Made by a program: the position numbers and the translations under genes. A stretch of DNA of 64,000 nt from Actinomycetes bacterium (GTDB taxonomy: Bacteria; Actinomycetota; Acidimicrobiia; Acidimicrobiales; Aldehydirespiratoraceae): the NCBI GenBank assembly GCA_024276495.1, contig JAJRXC010000069.1, forward strand, positions 1 to 64,000, given 5' to 3'. Of this stretch, positions 57,251 through 64,000 are shown one piece after another. The notes under the pieces were generated by a model. That model saw only the letters and a program-made list of their open reading frames with translations. It was not told the DNA's origin and did not search any database. Positions within the stretch are counted from its first letter, which is position 1, and each line of letters begins with the position of its first letter.

Positions 57251-58090
57251 ATGGGATCGATCGAAGGACTGGCGACGTTGGTGACCGGTGGAGGGAGCGG
57301 CATCGGCGAGGCCGCCGCGGCCAAGCTCGCCGCCGACGGCGCCCATGTCACGATCTGTGGCCGCACGGAGACGAAGCTGATCGATGCAGTCGGACGCATA
57401 CGGGCCGGCGCGGCCGCCGGGGTGACCGTCGCCCACATCGTGGCCGACGTGACGAGCGAGGCCGACGTGCAGGCGGCCGTCGCCGCGGCCTCGTCGGTGA
57501 CGGGTCGACTCGATGGCCTGTTCGCGTGCGCCGGTGGCTCGACCGGTCTGGCCCCGCTGGCGACGGCATCGGTCGACGACATCCGCTCGACTATGGAGCT
57601 CAACTACATCGGCACCTTCCTGTGCCTGAAGCACGGTGGTCGCCAGATGGCCTCCCAGGGGGGCGGCGGCTCGATGGTGGGCTGCTCGTCACACGCGGGG
57701 CACGACCCGATGCGGTACCTAGGCGGGTACGGCGCGGCGAAAGCCGGACTCGACCACCTGTGTCGCATCAGCGCCGACGAGATGGGCCGGTTCGGGATCC
57801 GGGTCAACTCCATCCAACCGGGCATCGTCGCCACCGAGCTGATGGCCCCGATCACCGGCGGCGGCGCGCTTCTCGACGACTATCTCCCCCAGATCCCACT
57901 CGGACGGGTTGGTGAACCCGAAGAAGTCGCGGAGTTGGTGCGATTCCTGATCGGGCCCGAATCGTCGTGGATCACCGGTCAGGCCTTCGCCGTCGACGGT
58001 GGTCAGAACCTGCGCCGCGGTGCCGACTACGGCGAACTGCTCCGCGAGTTCGGCGATGACCCGCTCGACTCGCTAGCCCCCGAGGGGTGA
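57251..58090 (+). CDS. SDR family oxidoreductase
   Basis: The 279-residue protein has GLATLVTGGGSGIGEAAAAKLA, the motif FACAGGSTG, catalytic Ser in MVGCSSHAG and YGAAKAGL giving YxxxK, closing ITGQAFAVDGGQNLR. It is a classical NAD(P)-dependent dehydrogenase of unknown substrate. GGGGAGGAA before ATG 57251 is a good ribosome site. The 3' end overlaps the convergent deaminase gene by 18 bp. Confidence 0.9.
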   Translation: MGSIEGLATLVTGGGSGIGEAAAAKLAADGAHVTICGRTETKLIDAVGRIRAGAAAGVTVAHIVADVTSEADVQAAVAAASSVTGRLDGLFACAGGSTGLAPLATASVDDIRSTMELNYIGTFLCLKHGGRQMASQGGGGSMVGCSSHAGHDPMRYLGGYGAAKAGLDHLCRISADEMGRFGIRVNSIQPGIVATELMAPITGGGALLDDYLPQIPLGRVGEPEEVAELVRFLIGPESSWITGQAFAVDGGQNLRRGADYGELLREFGDDPLDSLAPEG

Positions 58091-59470
58091 ACGGACCGCC
58101 TGCACGAGTGGGCCGGGCAGCAGGAACCCGCCGTCGGGCCCGGCGGGGAGCTCATACTCGCCGAGGACCGCGTCGGGCGTGAGCGCCGCGTAGAGGTGAG
58201 GGAAGCGTTCGACCGTGTCGCTGCCGCGCTCCCAGACGACCGCGGCGCCGAGCAGATGGGCATCGAGCACGAGGGCGACGAGATCGTCGCGACCCCGATA
58301 GAAGCGGTTCGCCGGGGTGAGCAGCTGGTGCAGGGCCGAGAGGTGGATGAATCCGTCGCGGTCCCACTCCTCCGGCAGGTACGAGCCCTGGCCGCGGGCT
58401 CGCTCCCATCGGGCCCGTTGCGCGAGATGCACGAGCCGGGCCGGACGAACCGGCCATCCGGCGCTCACCCGGGCGACCAGGGCATCTCGTTGCTCGTCGG
58501 GGAGGAACGCCGCCTGTGCGGCCCGGGCCGCACAGGCGCCGAGCTCGACATCGGTGAATCCGTGAACCGATGCCGCCCGTTCGAGCTCCCGCCGGGCCGT
58601 CGTCGTGGTGATCGCCCGATCATCGGGGTTGAGGGTGATCCGGAAACCCGCGTCGAACAGGAGGCGCACGGGGTGGTCGGCGACGTCGGTCCCCAGGCAC
58701 TCGTTCGACGTCAGGCAGATCTCGAGCGGGATGCCGGCGTCGCGCACCGTCGCTGCGGTCGGCCCCAACGAGACGATCCGACCGTCGACCACCTCGCACT
58801 CGTCGATCAGGCGCCAGCCGTGCCCGATGCGGTCCGGTCGACAGTGCGCCAACGCACTCCGAACCTGGTGGACGCCGTCCATCTCGCCGGCGTGAACGGT
58901 CCGGGCCAGCCCGGCGTCGGCCGCGATGGAAAAGGCCCGCCGATGGTCGGCGGCCGGGTGGCCGATCTCGCCCCCGGCCAGATCGAGTCCGACGACTCGC
59001 CCGCCCATCCAACGAACCGCCAGCTCCGCGGCCTCACACGACACCGACTCGGGAAGATGGCGCATCGCACACACGATCAGCCGAGCGTCGCACCCGGGGC
59101 CGGCATCGTCGATCCCGGCGTGCACCGCGGCCATCACCTCGTCCGGCGAGAGCCCGTCGGCCACATGGTTGAGCGGCGCGAACCGCAGCTCGGCGTGGAT
59201 CACCCCGTCGTCGGTCAGGTCCTCGACCGCCTCGCGGGCGATGCGGCGAAGCGCCGGGGCGGTCTGGGTCGCGGCGACGACCAGATCGAAGCGGGAGAAC
59301 GCCTCCTCGAACGTCATCCCCGCCCGGATCGTCAACCACTCGGCGAGCCCGGCCGCGTCGTCGCGGGGCAGCGCGACCCCGGCGGCCGTTGCCAACTCGA
59401 CCAGCGTGGCCGGACGGACCCCACCGTCGAGATGGTCGTGGAGCACGACCAGCGGCTTGTGGTCGGTCAC
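58073..59470 (-). CDS. Adenosine deaminase fused to a DUF952 domain
   Basis: The 465-residue protein from GTG 59470 has an adenosine deaminase domain (about 1-345) with metal-binding HDHLDG (His11, His13), HAGEMDG, DRIGHGWRL and TLNPDDRAI. From about 350 a second domain begins LVHLAQRARWERARGQGSYLP and includes DGFIHLSALHQLLTPANRFY, the DUF952 pattern. Deaminase domains convert adenosine to inosine or act on related adenine derivatives; DUF952 has no known reaction. The fusion is unusual. Start overlaps the stop of the preceding gene (GTGA). Confidence 0.85.
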   Translation of the reverse strand: MTDHKPLVVLHDHLDGGVRPATLVELATAAGVALPRDDAAGLAEWLTIRAGMTFEEAFSRFDLVVAATQTAPALRRIAREAVEDLTDDGVIHAELRFAPLNHVADGLSPDEVMAAVHAGIDDAGPGCDARLIVCAMRHLPESVSCEAAELAVRWMGGRVVGLDLAGGEIGHPAADHRRAFSIAADAGLARTVHAGEMDGVHQVRSALAHCRPDRIGHGWRLIDECEVVDGRIVSLGPTAATVRDAGIPLEICLTSNECLGTDVADHPVRLLFDAGFRITLNPDDRAITTTTARRELERAASVHGFTDVELGACAARAAQAAFLPDEQRDALVARVSAGWPVRPARLVHLAQRARWERARGQGSYLPEEWDRDGFIHLSALHQLLTPANRFYRGRDDLVALVLDAHLLGAAVVWERGSDTVERFPHLYAALTPDAVLGEYELPAGPDGGFLLPGPLVQAVRSPLGG

Positions 59471-60162
59471 GACTTGCTGAGCGGTCCGGAGCTCTCCAAC
59501 AACTCGACGAGGCCGGGATAGCTCTCGATGGGTTCGAGTCGGCGATCGATGAACATCAGACCGCCGGTGATCGCCACGAACCCGAGGACGAAGTTGACGC
59601 CGTACCGGGTGACGAGAAACAAGTTGATGCCGCTGTTGTTGAACAACCAGATGTCCCACGCCGCGGTCAGGATCTCGAAGACGACGATCATCCAGGTGGC
59701 CGTCGCCATGGTCCGCTCATAGCGGGGTTCGGCCTCCAGTCCCTTCGGTAGGGGAATCACCTTCGGGATGACCCACCCGAGGAAAGGACGGCCGGCCAAC
59801 ACCGTCACGGCCAACGCGATCCCGATCAGTATCTTGGTCGCGAAGCCGATCCCGAAGTAGATCGCCTCGGAACTGATCCCGAAGTCGACGACGTCCTCGT
59901 CGACCAGGATCGTGATACCCGAGCGCAGGATCAGGTACGTGGTCACCCCGGGCAACCACCAGCCGATCGACAGACCCCGCTTCCGGCGGCCGATGGCCGC
60001 CTTGATCGACCACAACGTCGACGCGACGACCGCCGCCTTGATGTCGACGAAGTTGTAGAAGACCAGGAACAACAGGACCGGCATCATCTGGTCGAGGTTG
60101 CTTCCGCCACCGAGCACCGCCGGACGGTCCGGCGCGTCGGTGGTCGTCGTGTCGTCGCTCAC
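59467..60162 (-). CDS. VC0807/DUF3159-like membrane protein
   Basis: The 231-residue protein has about six hydrophobic segments with the text VLLFLVFYNFVDIKAAVVAS, RRKRGLSIGWWLPGVTTYLI and LIGIALAVTVLAGRPFLGWV, similar to the VC0807/DUF3159 type of integral membrane proteins of unknown role. Start GTG 60162 overlaps the upstream stop and its stop overlaps the deaminase start (both GTGA), so all three genes are one operon. Confidence 0.65.
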   Translation of the reverse strand: MSDDTTTTDAPDRPAVLGGGSNLDQMMPVLLFLVFYNFVDIKAAVVASTLWSIKAAIGRRKRGLSIGWWLPGVTTYLILRSGITILVDEDVVDFGISSEAIYFGIGFATKILIGIALAVTVLAGRPFLGWVIPKVIPLPKGLEAEPRYERTMATATWMIVVFEILTAAWDIWLFNNSGINLFLVTRYGVNFVLGFVAITGGLMFIDRRLEPIESYPGLVELLESSGPLSKS

Positions 60163-60881
60163 GGGGCCAGCTCCATCCACTGCCGGGCGACGGTCTCGTC
60201 GCCGAAGAGATCGAGACCCTCCAGCTCGCGGCGTCGCCACGAGGCCAACCAGAGATCCTCCGCGGAGCCGCGCAGCGCCGCGTCGCCCTTCGCGTGTTCA
60301 CGGGTCATGACGATGTCGTCGTCGACGACCGTCAACAGGAACTCCCCGGTCCCGTCGCCGTCGGTTTGGTGGAGATGCAGAGAGCCACGGGGCACGGCCT
60401 CTCCTGTCGGCGACACCAGCACGGAGAACAGCTCATCGATCCCGTCGAGGGCGTCGGCGGGATCGACCGGGGTCCGAAGATCGACCGCCTGCTCCATGTC
60501 GACGCGGTGGACCAACGTCTCCTGGTGGACCCTTCGTTGGAAGAACCCCACCGTCTGATCCGACGACCAGGTCCACGTCGGTTGGGCCGGATCGGCGTCG
60601 GCCACGGCGCCGACGAGACGGGCGAGCGTGTCGGCAGCGACGACGAGCAGCTCATCGTCGTCGCTCGGTGCCGGAGGGAACGAACCGAGATCGGGGCGTT
60701 CGGGCGACGGGTCGGAGATCAACGCCTCGACCGCCTGCCACACCGTCACCATGTGGGCGAGAAGACCACGACCCACCCAGTCGGGACAGCCCGGGACCGC
60801 GGCATCGAGCGCGCCCGGCGCGATCTCGACCAGACGTTGTCCCTCGGTCCGGAGTTTCCGACTTTGCACGGCAGGATCCAT
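60159..60881 (-). CDS. Mycothiol-dependent maleylpyruvate isomerase family protein
   Basis: The 240-residue protein has the DinB-like N-terminal domain with VPGCPDWVGRGLLAHMVTVW and the metal-site helix RRVHQETLVHRVDMEQAVD, as in the TIGR03083-type family, and a smaller C-terminal domain. Members use mycothiol as cofactor for isomerisation or thiol-transfer; the specific substrate is unknown. First gene of the 60.9-58.1 kb operon; ATG 60881. Confidence 0.85.
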   Translation of the reverse strand: MDPAVQSRKLRTEGQRLVEIAPGALDAAVPGCPDWVGRGLLAHMVTVWQAVEALISDPSPERPDLGSFPPAPSDDDELLVVAADTLARLVGAVADADPAQPTWTWSSDQTVGFFQRRVHQETLVHRVDMEQAVDLRTPVDPADALDGIDELFSVLVSPTGEAVPRGSLHLHQTDGDGTGEFLLTVVDDDIVMTREHAKGDAALRGSAEDLWLASWRRRELEGLDLFGDETVARQWMELAP

Positions 60882-60964
60882 TCGCCCAGTCTGGCCCAGT
60901 CGGACGATGATCGTGTCGCACCGCGCCCGTTTCGCGGCGCGGTCACACGTTCAGGGGGAGCATT

Positions 60965-61762
60965 GTGGGGACCTACGCGATCAGCGGATCGGCGTCCGGG
61001 ATCGGGGCCGCCGCCCGAACCCGGCTCGAGGAGGCCGGCCACCGGGTGATCGGCATCGACCTCCGGGACGCGGAGGTGATCGGCGACCTGTCCGACGCGG
61101 CGGGTCGCGAGCAGGCAGTGGTACAGACGCTCGAACGCTGCGACCACCGGCTCGACGGTCTCGTCACCGCGGCCGGGCTCGGGCCCCCGCAACCCGGCGC
61201 ATCGATCGCCCGGGTCAACTACTTCGGCTCGCAGGCGCTCCTCGCCGGGCTGCGCCCGGCCCTCGCTGCCACCGGCGACGCCCAGGTCGTCCAGATCGGC
61301 TCCAACTCGTCGACAACGACCCCCAACCTGGCGAATGACCTGATCGACGCGTTCCTCGACGGCGACGAAGACCGGACCGTGGAACTGATCGCCGAGACAC
61401 CGGAACCGTTCGACGCCGCGATCGCCTACGGCGGCGCGAAGCTGGCCATCTCACGCTGGTGCCGCCGGGCCGCCGTGCACGACGACTGGATCGGCGCAGG
61501 CATCACCCTCAACGTCCTCGCGCCGGGACCGGTCCGCACGCCGCTGCTGCGCGCGGGTGAGGACGACGAGAACTTCGGTCCCCTCCTCGAGCGCTTCCCG
61601 ATCCCGACCGGCGGACCGACAACCGCGGCGCTGATGGCCGAGTGGATCGTGTTCCTGCTCTCACCGGCCGCCCGATTCGCCTGCGGTTCGGTGATCTTCG
61701 TCGACGGCGGAGCCGACGCGATGATCCGTCCCGACGCGTGGCCGGCGAGCTTCGAGCTCTGA
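60965..61762 (+). CDS. SDR family oxidoreductase
   Basis: The 265-residue protein starts YAISGSASGIGAAARTRLEE, with GLVTAAGLG for the NAG motif, a Ser region VVQIGSNSSTTT, and YGGAKLAI giving YxxxK, as in the 3-alpha-hydroxysteroid dehydrogenase-like subgroup with a loop insert (about 115-145). Start GTG 60965 has GGGGGAG 5 nt upstream. Closing CGSVIFVDGGADAMIRP is typical. Substrate unknown. Confidence 0.88.
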   Translation: MGTYAISGSASGIGAAARTRLEEAGHRVIGIDLRDAEVIGDLSDAAGREQAVVQTLERCDHRLDGLVTAAGLGPPQPGASIARVNYFGSQALLAGLRPALAATGDAQVVQIGSNSSTTTPNLANDLIDAFLDGDEDRTVELIAETPEPFDAAIAYGGAKLAISRWCRRAAVHDDWIGAGITLNVLAPGPVRTPLLRAGEDDENFGPLLERFPIPTGGPTTAALMAEWIVFLLSPAARFACGSVIFVDGGADAMIRPDAWPASFEL

Positions 61763-61781
61763 TCCTTCGCCGTCCGGACCC

Positions 61782-62495
61782 TCACCAACCCAGTGAGATC
61801 GCCAACGCGACGTGGAACACCACCGCGATCACGACGAAGACGTGCCAGATCTCGTGATAGCCGAACGTGTCGCTCCACGGATCGGGCCATCGGGCACCGA
61901 CGACGATCGCCCCGAGGGTGTAGGCGCCGCCACCACCCATCAGCATCACGACCTGAGGGAGGGTCAGGGCACTGACCATCCAGGGGGAGAAGACCAACAT
62001 CGACCATCCGAGCACGAGATAGACACCGTTCATGACGCCCGCCGGGGGATGCACGGGAATCCACTCCGCGATGATCCCGATCGACGCGCCGACCCAGGTC
62101 ACCCCGAGAAGCCAGCCCGACACCGGCGCATCGAGGGCCAGCAGGGCGATCGGCGTCGCCGTCGTCGCGAACATCAAGAAGATCGCGCTGTGGTCGAGCC
62201 GAACCATCAACTCGACCCGTTCGATCGGCCAGTCCCGACAGTGGACGATGGCGCTGACCCCGAGCATCGCGGTCGTCCCGAGCGAGAAGAACGCGAGCGC
62301 GAAGGTCGCCCGGGGACCGTCGGCGCCGATGGCGACGACGATGCCGACAAGGAGCGATGCCACCGCGGCGTAGCGGTGGAGAATCCCCCGGTAGCGGGGC
62401 CGGGGACGTCGCAGGAGCCGCCGGGCGGAGGGTGAGAGGCCGTCGGCCCTCGGGTCGTCGAGCAATTGCACGTCGGGAAGGATACGCGGCGACAC
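61782..62495 (-). CDS. Hemolysin III / PAQR family membrane protein
   Basis: The 237-residue protein has about seven helices and the family motifs: RGILHRYAAVASLL, AIVHCRDWPIERVELMVRLDHSAIFLM with the conserved Ser/His/Asp set, and FGYHEIWHVFVVIAVVFH with the last zinc-type His pair. These proteins are metal-dependent lipid hydrolases or membrane receptors by homology; hemolysis is not implied. GTG 62495 is the likely start; it is divergent from the MFS gene. Confidence 0.85.
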   Translation of the reverse strand: MSPRILPDVQLLDDPRADGLSPSARRLLRRPRPRYRGILHRYAAVASLLVGIVVAIGADGPRATFALAFFSLGTTAMLGVSAIVHCRDWPIERVELMVRLDHSAIFLMFATTATPIALLALDAPVSGWLLGVTWVGASIGIIAEWIPVHPPAGVMNGVYLVLGWSMLVFSPWMVSALTLPQVVMLMGGGGAYTLGAIVVGARWPDPWSDTFGYHEIWHVFVVIAVVFHVALAISLGW

Positions 62496-62516
62496 GCCGC
62501 CACGGTGACCCCGGCG

Positions 62517-62522
62517 TACGAT
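62517..62522 (+). promoter_or_regulatory. Candidate -10 element (TACGAT)
   Basis: TACGAT ends 8 nt before GTG 62531, with no Shine-Dalgarno sequence, and supports this start. Confidence 0.4.
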
Positions 62523-62530
62523 CTCCTGCC

Positions 62531-64000
62531 GTGAGCCGTCGTCGCAAGGTCATCCACCTCGAGTTCGACTGCGACGACGCCGAACTGGCCAGACGACGAC
62601 AGCCCCGAGCCGACATCGTCGCCGAACAACGCGCCGGCGACGACCGCTGGGAGCTCGACGAAGGCCCGTTCCACGAGTACGAACGACGCCTCGATGCCGT
62701 TCCCGCCGATTCGGGCCGTTGGACCGTGCGGGAGACCACGTCTTTTCGTCTCGCGGTTCCCGTCTGGGGCTGGCTGTTCCAGATTCCCGTCCGCCGGGCC
62801 CTGAGATCACGCCAGGACACGTTCGGCTACTGGTGGGCGCCCCCCGACCGACTCGACTCCCGAGCCGCGATGGTGCTCGGCCTGCTGGCCGCCGTGCAGA
62901 TCGTCGACGGCTACCTCGGAACCGTCCTGACCCAGACACTGACCTTCGCGACCGATGAGTTCGGACGGGGCAATCGCGCCCAGGGATGGGTGCTCGGCAC
63001 CGTTCGCGTCGGCGTGCTTTTCAGCCTGATCGCGGTGGCCATGGCCGATCGTCGCGGTCGACGAACCATGCTGGTCGCGGTCGGGATCGGGAGTTGCGCG
63101 TTCACGTTCCTCGGCGGTCTCTCTCCCGGCATCTGGGCCCTGGGCGCGACCCAACTCATCGCCCGCGGCCTCTCGACGGGGCTCGGCATCCTGATCGCGA
63201 TCATCGCCGTCGAGGAGATGCCGGCCCGCAGCCGGGCGTGGGCGGCATCGGTTCTCGTGCTCAGCGCCGGCTTCGGCTCGGGAATGGCGGTGTGGGTGCT
63301 GCCCGTCGCCGATCTCGACGTTCGAGGCTGGCGAGTCGTCTATCTGCTCGCCGGCGTCGGAATCCTCATCATGGTGTGGGTCGGCCGTCGGCTCCCCGAG
63401 ACCCGCCGTTTCACCGCCGCGTCCCGGCTACCCTCTCCCTGCGCCCACCCACGGGAGAAGACCCGACGCCGCGAACGCCTGATCCTCCTGGCCGGGTCGG
63501 CCTTCCTCCTCTCCATGTTCTTCGCGCCGGCCTCGAGCTTCCAGAACGATTTCCTCAAGGACGAGCGCGGCTTCACCGCGACCGGCATCTCGATCTTCAC
63601 GCTCGTCACCTCCACCCCCGCCGGCATCGGTGTCCTCCTCGGCGGCTACCTCGCCGAGACCCGAGGCCGCCGCCCGGTGGGTGCCGCGGGCCTGGTCATC
63701 GGTACGGTGATGGCGACCGCGGCCTACTTCTCGTCCGGTGTCGGTCTGTGGCTCTTCACCCTCGGCGGGGTCGTGCTCGGCGGGATCGCGGTTCCCGCGC
63801 TCGCGGTCTACGGACCCGAGCTCTTCGGCACCACCGATCGGGGTCGGGCCAACGGGCTGGTGGTGACGGTCGGCGTCCTGGGCAGCGCCGTCGGTCTGGT
63901 CTTCGTCGGTCAGGTCTCGGATCGGATCGGCCAGGTCGCGCCCGCGGTCGCGATGCTCGGGGTCGGCCCACTCGTCGTCGCGTGGCTCGTGTTGACCCGA
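62531..64000 (+). CDS. MFS transporter (partial, runs off the right edge)
   Basis: The frame from GTG 62531 is open to base 64000 (490 codons). A hydrophilic N-terminal region of about 115 residues (VIHLEFDCDDAELARRRQPR) precedes the first helix, which is unusual. Then about 12 helices with the MFS loop motifs MADRRGRRTMLVAVG and LAETRGRRPVGAAG. WRVVYLLAGVGILIMVWVGRRLPETRRF marks the middle. It resembles sugar/metabolite transporters of the MFS_1 type; substrate unknown. The C-terminus lies outside the window. Confidence 0.85.
   Translation, partial: MSRRRKVIHLEFDCDDAELARRRQPRADIVAEQRAGDDRWELDEGPFHEYERRLDAVPADSGRWTVRETTSFRLAVPVWGWLFQIPVRRALRSRQDTFGYWWAPPDRLDSRAAMVLGLLAAVQIVDGYLGTVLTQTLTFATDEFGRGNRAQGWVLGTVRVGVLFSLIAVAMADRRGRRTMLVAVGIGSCAFTFLGGLSPGIWALGATQLIARGLSTGLGILIAIIAVEEMPARSRAWAASVLVLSAGFGSGMAVWVLPVADLDVRGWRVVYLLAGVGILIMVWVGRRLPETRRFTAASRLPSPCAHPREKTRRRERLILLAGSAFLLSMFFAPASSFQNDFLKDERGFTATGISIFTLVTSTPAGIGVLLGGYLAETRGRRPVGAAGLVIGTVMATAAYFSSGVGLWLFTLGGVVLGGIAVPALAVYGPELFGTTDRGRANGLVVTVGVLGSAVGLVFVGQVSDRIGQVAPAVAMLGVGPLVVAWLVLTR

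Noticed and set aside
1-64000. CRISPR arrays, tRNA or rRNA genes, insertion sequences
   Set aside because: No regularly spaced repeats, cloverleaf-like T-arm sequences, transposase motifs or terminal inverted repeats were found by eye; only short tandem and palindromic repeats occur.

Overview
The window looks like a chromosomal segment of a high-GC actinobacterium, probably of the class Acidimicrobiia. This is inferred from gene content: mycothiol enzymes (Mca and a mycothiol-dependent maleylpyruvate isomerase-type protein), a WhiB protein, an F420-type luciferase-like oxidoreductase, the ImuA'-ImuB-DnaE2 mutasome, many CaiB-type CoA transferases and SDRs, and frequent GTG starts with ATGA/GTGA gene overlaps. 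No phage, IS element, CRISPR array, tRNA or rRNA was found.

Layout. 1-4.6 kb: a large secreted heme peroxidase with RTX and other C-terminal repeats, running off the left edge. 4.8-16 kb: mostly metabolic and envelope genes, including a luciferase-like oxidoreductase, a nuclease lipoprotein, a ChbG-like deacetylase, Mca, a PhoU/TrkA_C plus MgtE-type transporter pair, LemA, a nitronate monooxygenase and a channel-like protein. 14-16.6 kb: an ECF sigma factor with a membrane-anchored partner. 16.6-23.5 kb: the SOS mutagenesis genes, with a LexA-type box before dnaE2 and another before imuA', separated by a membrane gene broken by an in-frame TAA. 23.6-24.2 kb: a small gene with an in-frame TGA followed by a SECIS-like hairpin (candidate selenoprotein), then a decayed stretch with palindromic repeats and a serine-hydrolase stump. 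24.2-33.7 kb: a propeller lipoprotein and then a tightly overlapping operon (SnoaL, CoA transferase, Nudix, CtpE-like P-type ATPase, three SDRs, enoyl-CoA hydratase stump, lipid kinase). 33.7-38.9 kb: a formylglycine-generating enzyme, WhiB, a two-component system and its likely secreted target, and a hydrolase. 38.9-43.6 kb: CoA transferase, aldehyde dehydrogenase, and a RiPP-like cassette of two overlapping Cys/Trp-rich precursor-like peptides and a radical SAM/SPASM enzyme. 43.9-50.1 kb: thiolase, a DrrAB-like ABC exporter and a HerA-like ATPase. 50.3-64 kb: a sugar transferase broken by an amber codon, MFS, P450, a DUF3516-type helicase, SDRs, an adenosine deaminase-DUF952 fusion, a hemolysin III protein and a partial MFS gene.

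The most promising finds are the two-precursor radical SAM peptide cassette (41.6-43.6 kb) and the unannotated UGA-containing gene with a bSECIS-like hairpin (23.6-23.9 kb). A recurrent promoter design also stands out: a TANNNT hexamer 6-9 nt before the start codon with no Shine-Dalgarno sequence, seen before at least a dozen genes on both strands. It implies widespread leaderless transcripts and helps fix several starts. The window also holds several broken genes, which could be real decay or sequence errors.
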